Shown: positions 9,229 to 18,670, counted from the first letter of the stretch. The stretch is DNA of 64,000 nucleotides from Streptomyces sp. NBC_00236 (GCF_036195045.1 NZ_CP108100.1:6386001-6450000), one strand, 5' to 3'. A program made the numbers and translations. The notes: generated by a model from the letters alone, not told the origin.

Positions 9229-10056
9229 TCAGGGAGTGGGGCCCGGCTGGCAGTGGGGGCACCAGTAGGTGGGGCGGGTGTCCTGCTCCGCCATGCGGAT
9301 CGCCGTGCCGCAGCGCAGGCAGGGGCGGTGGGTCCGGCCGTAGACCCACAGGTTCTCGCTGGTGCGACGGTCGCGAGACACCGGAGCGGCGGCGGTCCGG
9401 GGGCGGGCACCGACAGTGGTGGTGCGGACCGGACGGTCGCGGTTGGCTTCCAGGAGCTGCTTGGCCGTGGTGACCATGAGGGCTGCGGTGGGTTCGGGGA
9501 GCCGGCCGACGGGGAGCCAGGGGGTGGCCCGGGCGAGGAAGCAGAGCTCGCACTTGTAGACGTTGCCGATCCCGGCCAGGTTGCGTTGGTCCAGAAGGGC
9601 TTCGCCGAGGGGGCGGGCGGGGTCGGCGAGCAGATTGCGCAGCGCGGTGTCGGCGTTCCAGTCCGGGCCGAGCAGGTCCGGACCGAGGTGACCGACCGCC
9701 TGCTCCTCGTCCTTCGTACGCAGGAGTTCGAGGACGGGGAGGCGGTAGCCGACCGCGGTGTGCGTGGCGTTGGCCAGGATGGCGCGGATCTGGTGGGAGG
9801 GGCCGCCCCGCCAGCGTTCGTCGGGGGCGTAGACACGCCAGGCGCCGTCCATCCGCAGATGGCTGTGGAGGGTGAGACCGCCCTCGACGCGGGTCAGCAG
9901 ATGCTTGCCGCGTGCGGAGACATCCAGAACGGTACGGCCGGTGAGATCGGCGGTGGCGAACCGGGGGACGCGCAGATCGGACCGGGTGAGGACCTGGCCG
10001 GCCAGTGCGCTGTGCAGCCGCTTCGCGGTCTGCAGGACGGTGTCTCCTTCGGGCAT
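9229..10056 (-). CDS. nei: Fpg/Nei-family DNA glycosylase/AP lyase (Nei-type)
   Basis: A bifunctional base-excision repair enzyme that removes oxidised bases and nicks the abasic site. The catalytic N-terminal Pro-Glu is in MPEGDTVLQTAKRL, where P2 acts after Met removal. MPEGDT is typical of Nei (endonuclease VIII) rather than Fpg. The helix-two-turn-helix segment LLDQRNLAGIGNVYKCELC is present. A C-terminal zinc finger has the cysteine pairs CLRCG and CPHCQ. Length is 275 residues. It is downstream of lhr on the same strand (88-base gap), so the two probably form a DNA-repair unit. Confidence 0.92.
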   Translation of the reverse strand: MPEGDTVLQTAKRLHSALAGQVLTRSDLRVPRFATADLTGRTVLDVSARGKHLLTRVEGGLTLHSHLRMDGAWRVYAPDERWRGGPSHQIRAILANATHTAVGYRLPVLELLRTKDEEQAVGHLGPDLLGPDWNADTALRNLLADPARPLGEALLDQRNLAGIGNVYKCELCFLARATPWLPVGRLPEPTAALMVTTAKQLLEANRDRPVRTTTVGARPRTAAAPVSRDRRTSENLWVYGRTHRPCLRCGTAIRMAEQDTRPTYWCPHCQPGPTP

Positions 10057-10080
10057 ACACCCATGATGCGCGGGTGAGCT

Positions 10081-10110
10081 TGCGGGTGCGGGTGCGGGTG
10101 CGGGTGCGGG
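10081..10110. repeat. Five tandem copies of hexamer TGCGGG
   Basis: Five perfect copies of TGCGGG between the nei start and the lhr stop. No function is evident. Confidence 0.8.
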
Positions 10111-10144
10111 TGCCTTGGCCTGGCGGTGGCGGTGGTCCTCGGGC

Positions 10145-13100
10145 TCAGGCGCGCAGACGCAGGCCTCTCGGGGTGGCGAGGAAGCCGGCTGACTCCAGGG
10201 TGCGGCCGAGCGGTGAGGTCAGCGACGAGGCGCCGTTGGTGCGCTCCACCGTGACGGTGCCGAGGGCTCCGGCCCGGGCCGCGGCTGCGAGGGCCGTCGC
10301 GGCTGCTCGGAGCGCGGGGTCGTCCGGGTCGGTCGGCCAGGCGAGCAGCGTCTTGCCGCCGCGCTCCATGTAGAGCGTCAGCTCACCGTCCACCAGGACG
10401 ACGAGGGAGCCGGCCTTCCGGCCGGGCTTGTGGCCGGCCCCGGCCGGTGGCTCGGGCCACGGCAGGGCCGCCCCGTAGGCGTTGGCGGGATCGGCCGCGG
10501 CGAGGACCAGCGCCCGGGGGGCCGCGCCCGGTTCCGTACGGTCGCGGGCGGTGGAGGCCGCGCGGAGCCGGTCGACCGCGCCGTCCATGGCGAACTGTGC
10601 TGCCCCCAGCCCCTCCACGACGTAGCCGCGGCGCGCCTGTCCGTTGTCCTCGAAGGCGGACAGCACGCGGTATGCGGCGGAGAAGCCGCCCTCGACACCC
10701 TCGGCTTGGACCGCGCCGCGCGTCACCACACCGTGCCGGTCCAGGAGGGTGCGGGCCAGGGCGTGGGCCCGGTGTGTGGGTTCGGGTTCGGTGGAGGGCA
10801 GCAGGGACCACCGGCCCGAGACCGTGGGCGGGCCCGTGCGCGAGACAGGACGGGCCGAGGCGGAAAGAGAACCGTAACGGCCGCGTGGAACGTTGCGTTT
10901 GGCGCGGTGCGCGGTCGATCCGGCTGTGCGCCCCGAGCCCAGGAGCGCACGCAGCGGGGCGAGGGTGTCGTTGGTGAGGCGGCCCGACCAGGTGAGGTCC
11001 CAGAGGGCGTCCGCGAGCTGGGGATCGGTGGAGTCCGGGTGCGTGGTGGCGCGGACCTGATCGGCGATCTGCCGGAAGAAGAGCCCGTATCCCGCGCTGA
11101 GCGCGGTCAGCACGGATTCGTGCAGCGCGCTGAGTTCGAGCGGGCGCGGGGGAGGCAGAAGGAGGGGCGCGCTGTCGGCCGGGTAGAGGGAGAGCCAGCC
11201 GTCCTTGCCCGGCAGGGCCCCCGCGCCGGCCCACACGACCTCACCGGTGGTGGTGAGTTCGTCCAGGAGCGCCGGGGAGTAGCCGCTGACCCGGCTCGGC
11301 AGGATGAGCTTCTCCAACGCGGACGCGGGGACGGGTGCGCCCTGCAACTGCTCGACGGCGCGCGCCAGTCCGTCGACGCCACGCAGGCTGTTGTCGCCGA
11401 GATGCTGCCACTGGGGGAGGAACCCCGCCAGCGCGGCGGGAGGTACCGGCTCCAGTTCATGGCGGAGCGCGGCGAGCGAGCGGCGCCGCAGCCGCCGCAG
11501 CACCGTGGCGTCGCACCACTCCTGGCCGATACCGGCGGGGTGGAACTCGCCCTGGACGATCCGGCCGGAAGCCGCGAGCCGCTGCAGCGCGCCGTCGGTG
11601 ACGGCGGTGCCGAGGCCGAAGCGGGCCGCCGCCGTGGTGGAGGTGAAAGGACCGTGCGTACGGGCGTAGCGGGCGAGGAGGTCGCCGAGGGGGTCCTTCA
11701 CCGGTTCGGTGAACGCCTCGGGGACGCCGACCGGGAGTGCCGTGCCCAGGGCGTCGCGCAGCCGGCCCGCGTCCTCGATGGCAGCCCAGTGATCGACGCC
11801 GCCGATCCGGACCTGGATGGCGCGGCGTGCCGATGCCAGTTCGTCCGCCCATGGGGGCTCGGCCCCGCGCTCGGCCAGTTCCGCATCGGTGAGCGGGCCG
11901 AGGACCCGCAGCAGGTCGGCGACCCCTTCGACGTCCTTGATCCGGCGGTCCTCGGCCAGCCACTGGAGCTCACGCTCCAGTTCGGTCAGGACCTCGGCGT
12001 CGAGGAGTTCGCGCAACTCCGCGCGGCCCAGCAGTTCGGCCAGGAGGTGGGAGTCGAGCGAGAGCGCGGCGGCCCGCCGCTCGGCGAGCGGGGAGTCGCC
12101 CTCGTACAGGAACTGCGCGACATACCCGAACAGGAGCGAGCGGGCGAACGGGGAAGGCTCCGGCGTGGTCACCTCGACCAGACGGATCCGGCGGGCTTCG
12201 AGGTCGCCCATCACCTCGGTGAGCCCGGGTACGTCGAAGACGTCCTGGAGGCATTCACGGACCGCTTCGAGAACGATGGGGAAGGAGCCGAACTCGGAGG
12301 CCACCTGAAGGAGCTGAGCGGCCCGCTGACGCTGTTGCCACAGCGGTGTGCGCTTGCCGGGGCTGCGCCGCGGCAGCAGCAGCGCGCGGGCCGCGCACTC
12401 GCGGAACCGCGAGGCGAACAGGGCGGAACCGCCGACCTGGTCCGTGACGATCTGCTCGATCTCGCCCTTGTCGAAGGCCACATCGGCGGCACCCACCGGG
12501 GGCTGGTCGCTGTCGAGGGAGGTGTTGGCGGGAGGGAGCGGTGCGGCGGCGGGCGCCTGGGACGGATCCTGGGCGGGGTCGAAGTCGAGGAGGTCCAAGC
12601 CCATCATGTCCGCGTCCGGGAGCCTCAGCACGATGCCGTCGTCGGCATGCATGACCTGGGCGTCCATGCCGTACCGCTCGGCGAGGCGGGCGCTGAGGGC
12701 GAGCGCCCACGGGGCGTGCACCTGGGCGCCGAACGGGGAGTGCACGACGACGCGCCAGTCGCCCAGCTCGTCCCGGAAACGCTCGACGAGGATGGTCCGG
12801 TCGTCCGGCACATGGCCGCAGGCCCGGCGTTGCTCGTCGATGTAGGACAGCACGTTGTCGACGGCCCACGTGTCCAGACCCGCGGCCAGCAGCCGCTGCC
12901 GGGCGTCGTCCGGGGACAGCCCGCCGAGCTCGCGGAGAAAGGCGCCCAGCGCACGCCCCAGCTCCAGTGGACGGCCCAGCTGGTCGCCCTTCCAGAACGG
13001 CAGCCGTCCCGGAACACCCGGTGCGGGCGAGACCAGGACCCGGTCGCGGGTGATGTCCTCGATCCGCCACGACGTGGTGCCCAGGGTGAAGACGTCACCG

Positions 13101-14809
13101 ACCCGGGACTCGTACACCATCTCCTCGTCCAGCTCCCCGACCCGGCCGCCGCCCTTCTTGGGGTCGGAGCCGGCGAGGAAGACCCCGAAGAGGCCGCGAT
13201 CGGGGATGGTGCCCCCGGAGGTGACGGCGAGCCGTTGGGCGCCGGGCCGGCCCGTGACCGTACCGGCGATCCGGTCCCAGACGACACGGGGACGCAGCTC
13301 GGCGAAGGCGTCGGACGGATAGCGGCCGGCGAGCATGTCGAGCACGGCGGTGAACGCCGACTCGGGGAGCGAGGCGAAGGGCGCGGCCCGGCGGGTCACC
13401 GCCAGCAGGTCGTCTACCTGCCAGCTGTCCAGGGCGACCATCGCGACCAGCTGCTGGGCCAGCACGTCCAGCGGGTTGGAAGGGACCCGCAGCGCCTCGA
13501 TGGATCCTTCACGCATGCGTTCGGTGACCACAGCCGCCTGCACCAGGTCGCCGCGGTACTTCGGAAAGACGACCCCGGTGGAGACCGCGCCGACCTGATG
13601 CCCGGCACGGCCGACCCGCTGAAGCCCGGAAGCGACCGACGGCGGCGACTCGACCTGGATGACCAGGTCGACCGCTCCCATGTCGATTCCCAGCTCCAGG
13701 CTGGAGGTGGCGACCACCGCGGGCAGCCGGCCCGCCTTGAGGTCCTCCTCCACCTGCGCGCGCTGCTCCTTGGAGACCGATCCGTGATGGGCCCGGGCGA
13801 GAAGCGGGGGCGCACCCTTCGCCGCACCGGACTCCGCCATGACCTCGGCGGGGGAGTGGGCCTCGGGCATCGTCTCGCCCGTGGCCCGTTCGTACGCGAT
13901 CTCGTTGAGCCGGTTGCAGAGCCGCTCGGCCAGCCGGCGGGAGTTGGCGAAGACGATCGTGGAGCGGTGGGACTGCACGAGATCGGCGATCCGCTCCTCC
14001 ACATGGGGCCAGATCGACGGCTTGTCCGTCTGCCCGGAGTCCGGGTCGGTGGCGGGGGAGCCGCCGAGCTCACCCAGATCCTCCACCGGTACGACCACCG
14101 ACAGATCGAACTGCTTGGTGGAAGGCGGCTGGACGATCTCCACCTTCCGCCGGGGTGAGAGGAAACGCGCGACCTCGTCGACCGGGCGGACCGTGGCCGA
14201 CAGGCCGATGCGGCGGGCCGGGCGGGGCAGCAGCTCGTCGAGCCGCTCGAGCGACACGGCGAGATGGGCGCCCCGCTTGGTGCCCGCGACCGCGTGCACC
14301 TCGTCGAGAATCACCGTTTCGATCCCGGCCAGCGCCTCCCGCGCCGAGGACGTCAGCATCAGGAAGAGGGACTCGGGTGTGGTGATCAGGATGTCCGGCG
14401 GCCGCGTCGTCATCGAGCGACGCTCGGCGGGCGGGGTGTCGCCGGAACGGATACCCACGCGCACCTCGGGCTCGGGCAGCCCCAGGCGCGCCGATTCCTG
14501 GCGGATACCGGTCAGCGGCGAGCGGAGATTGCGCTCCACGTCGACGGCGAGCGCCTTGAGCGGCGATACGTACAGCACACGGCAGCGCTTCTTCGCCTCG
14601 GCGGGCGGCGGGACCGCGGTCAGCTGGTCCAGGGCGGCGAGGAAGGCGGCCAGAGTCTTTCCCGACCCGGTCGGCGCGACGACCAGGACGTCCGACCCCT
14701 CGCCGATCGCCCGCCAGGCACCTTCCTGCGCCGCTGTCGGCGCGCTGAAGGCCCCCGTGAACCAATTGCGGGTCGCGGGGGAGAACGCATCGAGTGCGGA
14801 GCCGGTCAT
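10145..14809 (-). CDS. lhr: Large DEAD/DEAH-box helicase Lhr
   Basis: A 1,554-residue superfamily 2 helicase of the Lhr type, a 3'-5' DNA-dependent ATPase/helicase of actinobacterial DNA repair. Motif I APTGSGKT is at residues 45-52. Motif II is DEVH in VILDEVHAVAGTKRG, motif III SATV in IGLSATVRPVDE, and motif VI QRVGRAGHQ. The long C-terminal Lhr-specific region (about 850-1554) follows. Length is typical of bacterial Lhr. The frame is open for another 440 codons upstream, which lie opposite the AraC and azlC genes and are not coding. The ATG at 14809 gives MTGSALDAFSP; another ATG three codons earlier (14818) is equally possible. Confidence 0.93.
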   Translation of the reverse strand: MTGSALDAFSPATRNWFTGAFSAPTAAQEGAWRAIGEGSDVLVVAPTGSGKTLAAFLAALDQLTAVPPPAEAKKRCRVLYVSPLKALAVDVERNLRSPLTGIRQESARLGLPEPEVRVGIRSGDTPPAERRSMTTRPPDILITTPESLFLMLTSSAREALAGIETVILDEVHAVAGTKRGAHLAVSLERLDELLPRPARRIGLSATVRPVDEVARFLSPRRKVEIVQPPSTKQFDLSVVVPVEDLGELGGSPATDPDSGQTDKPSIWPHVEERIADLVQSHRSTIVFANSRRLAERLCNRLNEIAYERATGETMPEAHSPAEVMAESGAAKGAPPLLARAHHGSVSKEQRAQVEEDLKAGRLPAVVATSSLELGIDMGAVDLVIQVESPPSVASGLQRVGRAGHQVGAVSTGVVFPKYRGDLVQAAVVTERMREGSIEALRVPSNPLDVLAQQLVAMVALDSWQVDDLLAVTRRAAPFASLPESAFTAVLDMLAGRYPSDAFAELRPRVVWDRIAGTVTGRPGAQRLAVTSGGTIPDRGLFGVFLAGSDPKKGGGRVGELDEEMVYESRVGDVFTLGTTSWRIEDITRDRVLVSPAPGVPGRLPFWKGDQLGRPLELGRALGAFLRELGGLSPDDARQRLLAAGLDTWAVDNVLSYIDEQRRACGHVPDDRTILVERFRDELGDWRVVVHSPFGAQVHAPWALALSARLAERYGMDAQVMHADDGIVLRLPDADMMGLDLLDFDPAQDPSQAPAAAPLPPANTSLDSDQPPVGAADVAFDKGEIEQIVTDQVGGSALFASRFRECAARALLLPRRSPGKRTPLWQQRQRAAQLLQVASEFGSFPIVLEAVRECLQDVFDVPGLTEVMGDLEARRIRLVEVTTPEPSPFARSLLFGYVAQFLYEGDSPLAERRAAALSLDSHLLAELLGRAELRELLDAEVLTELERELQWLAEDRRIKDVEGVADLLRVLGPLTDAELAERGAEPPWADELASARRAIQVRIGGVDHWAAIEDAGRLRDALGTALPVGVPEAFTEPVKDPLGDLLARYARTHGPFTSTTAAARFGLGTAVTDGALQRLAASGRIVQGEFHPAGIGQEWCDATVLRRLRRRSLAALRHELEPVPPAALAGFLPQWQHLGDNSLRGVDGLARAVEQLQGAPVPASALEKLILPSRVSGYSPALLDELTTTGEVVWAGAGALPGKDGWLSLYPADSAPLLLPPPRPLELSALHESVLTALSAGYGLFFRQIADQVRATTHPDSTDPQLADALWDLTWSGRLTNDTLAPLRALLGSGRTAGSTAHRAKRNVPRGRYGSLSASARPVSRTGPPTVSGRWSLLPSTEPEPTHRAHALARTLLDRHGVVTRGAVQAEGVEGGFSAAYRVLSAFEDNGQARRGYVVEGLGAAQFAMDGAVDRLRAASTARDRTEPGAAPRALVLAAADPANAYGAALPWPEPPAGAGHKPGRKAGSLVVLVDGELTLYMERGGKTLLAWPTDPDDPALRAAATALAAAARAGALGTVTVERTNGASSLTSPLGRTLESAGFLATPRGLRLRA

Positions 14810-14950
14810 GTCCCCCATCGTGCACCCCGCCACTGACAACGGCCCCGGAAACGGACCCGCCGGGTCGCGTCCGCACTCGGATGAGGCGTGACGGCTGGGC
14901 CGGCCACGGGCCCGGGGCACCCGCAGCCCGCGGGCTGCGAGAATTCGAGC

Positions 14951-15814
14951 ATGGCAGGAGCGACGGGACCGGAGGAGTGGGCGAGGCACTGGCAGTACGC
15001 GGAGCTGCCCGGCCTCGACCTGCTGCGCGCCCGCTACATCCGCCACACCTTCCCGCGCCACAGCCACGAGGGCTTTGTGTTCGGCGCCGTCACCCAGGGC
15101 GTCGAGGACGTCGAGCTGCCCGGTGGCACCGTCCACGCGGGGCCCGGCTCCGTCGTCATGATCAACCCTGAGGTGCCGCACACCGCAAGGGCGGGTGTTC
15201 CCGAGGGCTGGGCGTACACCACGCTCTATCCGTCCGCTCAGGCGGTCAACGCCATCGCGGCCGACATGACGAATCTCCGCGGCACCGTCGGTTTCACGGA
15301 GACCAGCGTGGCCGATCCCTACGCGGCGCGGCTCATCGGCGAGGTCCACCGGGCAGCGGAGGAGGGCAACGCGCTGGCGGCGGACAGCGTGCTGCGGGTC
15401 CTGGTCACGCGTCTGCTCACCCGGCACGGCAGCGTCCTGCCCACTCCGGTGCCCGGGGCGGCCGGCGCCCGGAACGCGGCGCGGGCCCGGGCCGTACTGG
15501 AGAGCAGGATGTCGCAGCCGCCCACCCTGGAGGCACTGGCCGCCGAACTCGGCACGAGTCCGTTCGCCCTGCTCCGGGCCTTCAAGAAGCAGTACGGGAT
15601 GCCGCCGCACACCTGGCTCACCGACGCGCGCGTCCGCCGCGCGCGACGGATGCTCGACGCGGGCACGGCCCCCGCCGCGGCTGCCGCAGCGGTCGGCTTC
15701 ACCGACCAGCCGCATCTCAACCGTCATTTCACCCGGATCGTGGGTGTGCCCCCCGGCGCCTACCAGCGGGAACGTGCAAGAACGTACAAGACCGGTCGCG
15801 AAGTGCCCGGGTAG
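14951..15814 (+). CDS. AraC-family transcriptional regulator
   Basis: A 287-residue regulator with an N-terminal cupin-like sensing domain (HTFPRHSHEGFVFGAVTQG, about 30-55) and a C-terminal double HTH (about 185-280, with SPFALLRAFKKQYGMPPHTW and AAVGFTDQPHLNRHFTRIVG). The pattern matches AraC regulators paired with amino-acid exporters. The ATG at 14951 is used; an upstream GTG at 14888 would add 21 unlikely residues. Its stop is 10 bases before azlC, so it is probably cotranscribed with the transporter it controls. Confidence 0.88.
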   Translation: MAGATGPEEWARHWQYAELPGLDLLRARYIRHTFPRHSHEGFVFGAVTQGVEDVELPGGTVHAGPGSVVMINPEVPHTARAGVPEGWAYTTLYPSAQAVNAIAADMTNLRGTVGFTETSVADPYAARLIGEVHRAAEEGNALAADSVLRVLVTRLLTRHGSVLPTPVPGAAGARNAARARAVLESRMSQPPTLEALAAELGTSPFALLRAFKKQYGMPPHTWLTDARVRRARRMLDAGTAPAAAAAAVGFTDQPHLNRHFTRIVGVPPGAYQRERARTYKTGREVPG

Positions 15815-15824
15815 CGTCCCGCTC

Positions 15825-16691
15825 GTGGCAGAACAGACAGCACCCCCTGAGAACGTCGTCGGCCCGCCCGGCGCCGGCGCCATCACAGCCGAGGCCAAGC
15901 CGGACGCGGCCGTCGTACGTGACGCACTCGGCGTCGGCATAGCCGTCGGCCTCTCCGGCTTCGCCTTCGGCGTCACGGCGGCCGGGTCAGGCTTGAGCCT
16001 GCTGCAGATCTGCGCGCTCAGCCTCCTCGTCTTCACCGGCGCCTCCCAGTTCGCCCTGGTGGGCGCCCTGGCCGCCGGGGGCAACCCGTACACCGCGGCT
16101 GCCGGTGCCTTCTTTCTCGGCGTGCGCAATTCCTTCTACGGCTTGCGGCTGTCGCAGCTGCTCGCGCTCCCGGGCGCCCTGCGTCCCCTCGCCGCCCAGT
16201 GGGTCATCGACGAGACGACCGCCGTGACGCTGCCCCAGCCCACCCGGCGCGCCGCCCGGATCGGTTTCACCGTCACCGGACTCACGATCTACGTGCTGTG
16301 GAACGTCACCACGCTGGTCGGCGCGCTCGGTGCCGAGGCGCTCGGCGACACCGCCGCCTGGGGGCTGGACGCGGCAGGTCCTGCCGCCTTCCTCGCCCTG
16401 CTTGCACCGATGCTGAAGAGCACGACGGAGCGGGTCACCGCCGCGCTCGCCGTCGTGCTCGCGCTCGGCCTGCTGCCCGTTCTGCCCGCAGGAGTGCCCG
16501 TACTGCTGGCCGCGCTCGCGGCGCCGGCCGTCCTCTTCCTGATGGGCCGCGACAAGACCGGGCTGATGGGCCGCGACAAGACAGGAAGCCCGGATGAACC
16601 GGCCGGGACGGCCGGGCAGGGGCAGGAAGCGGAGAGGGCCGCCGCGCAGACCGGGGAGCCGAGCACCACCACGCAGGAGGACGGCCGATGA
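15825..16691 (+). CDS. azlC: AzlC-family branched-chain amino acid exporter, large subunit
   Basis: A 288-residue membrane protein with several hydrophobic helices and the AzlC signatures GFAFGVTAAGSGLS, FTGASQFALVGALAAGG and FFLGVRNSFYGLRLS. AzlC with AzlD exports branched-chain amino acids or analogues. The GTG start (VAEQTAPPENV) is taken because the longer open frame lies inside the AraC gene. The hydrophilic C-terminus contains a perfect 24-base tandem duplication (16539-16562 and 16563-16585) giving LMGRDKTG twice. The stop overlaps the azlD start (ATGA). Confidence 0.9.
   Translation: MAEQTAPPENVVGPPGAGAITAEAKPDAAVVRDALGVGIAVGLSGFAFGVTAAGSGLSLLQICALSLLVFTGASQFALVGALAAGGNPYTAAAGAFFLGVRNSFYGLRLSQLLALPGALRPLAAQWVIDETTAVTLPQPTRRAARIGFTVTGLTIYVLWNVTTLVGALGAEALGDTAAWGLDAAGPAAFLALLAPMLKSTTERVTAALAVVLALGLLPVLPAGVPVLLAALAAPAVLFLMGRDKTGLMGRDKTGSPDEPAGTAGQGQEAERAAAQTGEPSTTTQEDGR
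16539..16586. repeat. 24-bp tandem duplication inside azlC
   Basis: CTGATGGGCCGCGACAAGAC occurs twice with a 24-base period, keeping the frame and doubling LMGRDKTG. Confidence 0.8.
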
Positions 16692-16993
16692 ACGTCTGGA
16701 TCGCCATCGCACTCACCGCCCTCGGCTGTTATCTCGCCAAGCTCCTGGGCCTTCTGGTGCCGGCCGGCGCCCTGGAACGTCCCGTCGTGCAGCGCCTGGC
16801 CGCTCTGCTTCCGGTGGCCCTGCTGGCTGCCCTGACCGCGCAGCAGGCGTTCGGCACCGGCCAGCACCTGGTGCTCGACGCCAGGGGCGCCGGGCTTGCC
16901 GCCGCGGCCCTCGCCTTCGTGCTGCGTGCGCCCTTCCTCGTGGTCGTGGGCGTGGCCGTGGCCGTCACCGCCGGAGTGCGCGCCCTCGGCTGA
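16688..16993 (+). CDS. azlD: AzlD-family branched-chain amino acid exporter, small subunit
   Basis: A 101-residue integral membrane protein with about three to four helices (MNVWIAIALTALGCYLAKLL, LLPVALLAALTAQQAF, AALAFVLRAPFLVVVGVAVA). It is the usual partner of AzlC and is coupled to it by a 4-base ATGA overlap. Confidence 0.9.
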   Translation: MNVWIAIALTALGCYLAKLLGLLVPAGALERPVVQRLAALLPVALLAALTAQQAFGTGQHLVLDARGAGLAAAALAFVLRAPFLVVVGVAVAVTAGVRALG

Positions 16994-17350
16994 CCGTGCG
17001 TACGACAGCCCGGGACGGGTAAGGGGCTCGGTCCAGGCCGTGACCGCCGTGTCCGGAGCCGGCTTGAGGCGCGCCGGGTTCTGGTCGTACCAGCCGCCAC
17101 CGATTCCGTACGACGTACGACGAACTCCGGCTTGTCGTAGGCCGGATGCAGAGAGGGCTTCGACAGCAGAAGCTCCGGCGGCACCCGCACGTCGTGCACC
17201 ACCGTGTCGAGGCGGTGGCCCGCGTACAGGCAGGGCCCTGGTCTGGTGGCACAGCGGGTCCAGGAGACGCGCGGTGGCGTCGAGCGCCCGATGGACCCGG
17301 TCCCTGCCTGCGATCCGGCACGCCGTGCCCGGAAGCAGGAGGACGGCCAC
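16990..17350 (-). pseudogene. Frameshifted gene remnant, family not recognised
   Basis: The 405 bases between azlD and the toroid gene hold no intact gene. On the minus strand coding-like sequence with Streptomyces codon bias switches frame twice. It begins with VAVLLLPGTACRIAGRDR from about 17350 and jumps near 17235 to LYAGHRLDTVVHDVRVPPEL and PSLHPAYDKPEFVVRR. It jumps back near 17110 to SYGIGGGWYDQNPARLKPAP and ends TAWTEPLTRPGLSYA at about 17000. No ribosome site precedes the first part and no in-frame stop closes the last. It looks truncated at both ends. The product is unknown. Sequencing error is an alternative to decay. Confidence 0.5.
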
Positions 17351-17399
17351 GGCAGTGTGTGAGAGCCCGGGGCGGGAGGCGGCCGCCGGTGCCCGGGGG

Positions 17400-18314
17400 T
17401 CAGCCCAGACAGCGCCCGTACGCCCGAAGTGTCTGCAGGGCTCTGAGCGTGACCAGCGGTCGCCCCTCCAGGGCGGTTCCCGGGGCCCACTGCCGCCACG
17501 TCACCGGCCACCCGCCGTCCGGCTGCTGCGCGGCTGCCAGATGATCCAGCGCTCGATCCATCTCCGCGTCGGTGAACCAGCGCCGGGCGAGAGACTCCGG
17601 CGCGCGGGCGTAGTCGTACGGAAAGTGCTGCTCACCCGGTGCGTACCCGGGCGCCACGGGGTACTCCGCGCGCCGCTCCGGGTCCAGGGTGGCGAGCCGC
17701 TGCTCGCGCACCAGACGTCCGAGCCGGTCGGCCGCGGCCTCGGCCCGCGGACGGTCCGGCGCACCGTCGAGGAAGGCGACCGCGGCCTCGACCTCGTAGG
17801 GATGCGACACCTCCAGGGCGTCGACGGCGGCCCAGCAGAAGTCCGTGGCCCGGAACAGCCAGGCGTGCCACACCGAATTGCGGTGGAGCAGCCCGACGAC
17901 GGGCCCGGTGACCAGCAGCTCGGCCGGTGGATCGTCGACGACCGGGATGAACGGCGCGGCCGGGTAGCCGCGTTGCGAGGGGAGCAGAGCGGGTAAGGCG
18001 CCCTCCTTGGTGGACACGGCGGTCAGGAATCGGCAGATCCGTTCCACCCGGAGCCCGCCGCAGCGATCGATGGAGTCGAGGACGCTCAGCGCGTGTGCCG
18101 TGTGGAGCGGCTGACTCACGGGACCTCGCAGATCGGGTTCGAGCGCGTGACCGTATCCGCCGTCCTCGTTGAGGAAGGCGGCGAGCGCTGTTTCCACGGC
18201 GTCCGCACTTCCTTTCAGGAAGTGATGGGCGAACCGCCGCTGTTCCAGGACGCGGGCCGTGAGCCAGATGAACTGCTCGGCACGGTTGAGGGGACTTGTT
18301 CCGGTTCCAGCCAT
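17400..18314 (-). CDS. Alpha/alpha-toroid (prenyltransferase/squalene-cyclase fold) protein of unknown function
   Basis: A 304-residue protein. Features typical of alpha/alpha-barrel toroids are FLNEDGGYGHALEPD, a repeat-like TAHALSVLDSI helix and the C-terminal AAQQPDGGWPVTW (QxxDGGW, a QW-like motif). No DxDD cyclase motif is visible, so terpene cyclisation is not supported. The ATG giving MAGTGTSPLNRAEQF is chosen; an ATG 21 bases upstream is also in frame. The remnant at 16990-17350 lies downstream on the same strand. Confidence 0.75.
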   Translation of the reverse strand: MAGTGTSPLNRAEQFIWLTARVLEQRRFAHHFLKGSADAVETALAAFLNEDGGYGHALEPDLRGPVSQPLHTAHALSVLDSIDRCGGLRVERICRFLTAVSTKEGALPALLPSQRGYPAAPFIPVVDDPPAELLVTGPVVGLLHRNSVWHAWLFRATDFCWAAVDALEVSHPYEVEAAVAFLDGAPDRPRAEAAADRLGRLVREQRLATLDPERRAEYPVAPGYAPGEQHFPYDYARAPESLARRWFTDAEMDRALDHLAAAQQPDGGWPVTWRQWAPGTALEGRPLVTLRALQTLRAYGRCLG

Positions 18315-18393
18315 GCACCGACCGTAGGACGGCAAGCGCTCTCGGCAAGGCCGGGCGGCCAGGCTGCACTCTCAGGAGCGGGATACTGGGGGC

Positions 18394-18588
18394 ATGCGGT
18401 TGACGATTTTCTGGGAACGGATGGCGGACCACTTCGGCGCGGGGTACGCCGACTCCTTCGCGCGCGACCATGTGATGGCCGAGCTCGGCGGGCGCACCGT
18501 GTGGCAGGCGCTGGACGCGGGCTGGGAGGCCAAGGACGTCTGGCGTGGGGTGTGCACGGCCGTGGACGTGCCCGCGGACAAGCGCTGA
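18394..18588 (+). CDS. DUF3046 family protein
   Basis: A 64-residue actinobacterial protein with the whole-length DUF3046 pattern: MRLTIFWERMADHFGAGYAD, SFARDHVMAELGGRTVWQAL and KDVWRGVCTAVDVP. Function is unknown. DUF3046 genes usually lie just upstream of recA in actinobacteria, as here. Confidence 0.88.
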   Translation: MRLTIFWERMADHFGAGYADSFARDHVMAELGGRTVWQALDAGWEAKDVWRGVCTAVDVPADKR

Positions 18589-18670
18589 AGCACGATCCGA
18601 GCCGGTACGGCGGCCTGGCCGGAGCCGGGGCGCGCGACCGCGTGCCCGCGCAGTAGGCGAGACTTGCTCC

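Noticed and set aside
10430..14158. A 1,242-codon open frame on the plus strand opposite lhr
   Set aside because: It is the mirror of a true gene in high-GC DNA. The composition is Arg/Gly/Glu/Gln-rich, no domain is recognisable, and the minus-strand Lhr motifs are complete.
17400..18314. Terpene cyclase function for the toroid-fold protein
   Set aside because: Only fold-level QW/DGGW patterns are present. The catalytic DxDD and aspartate-rich motifs are missing, and no isoprenoid genes are linked.
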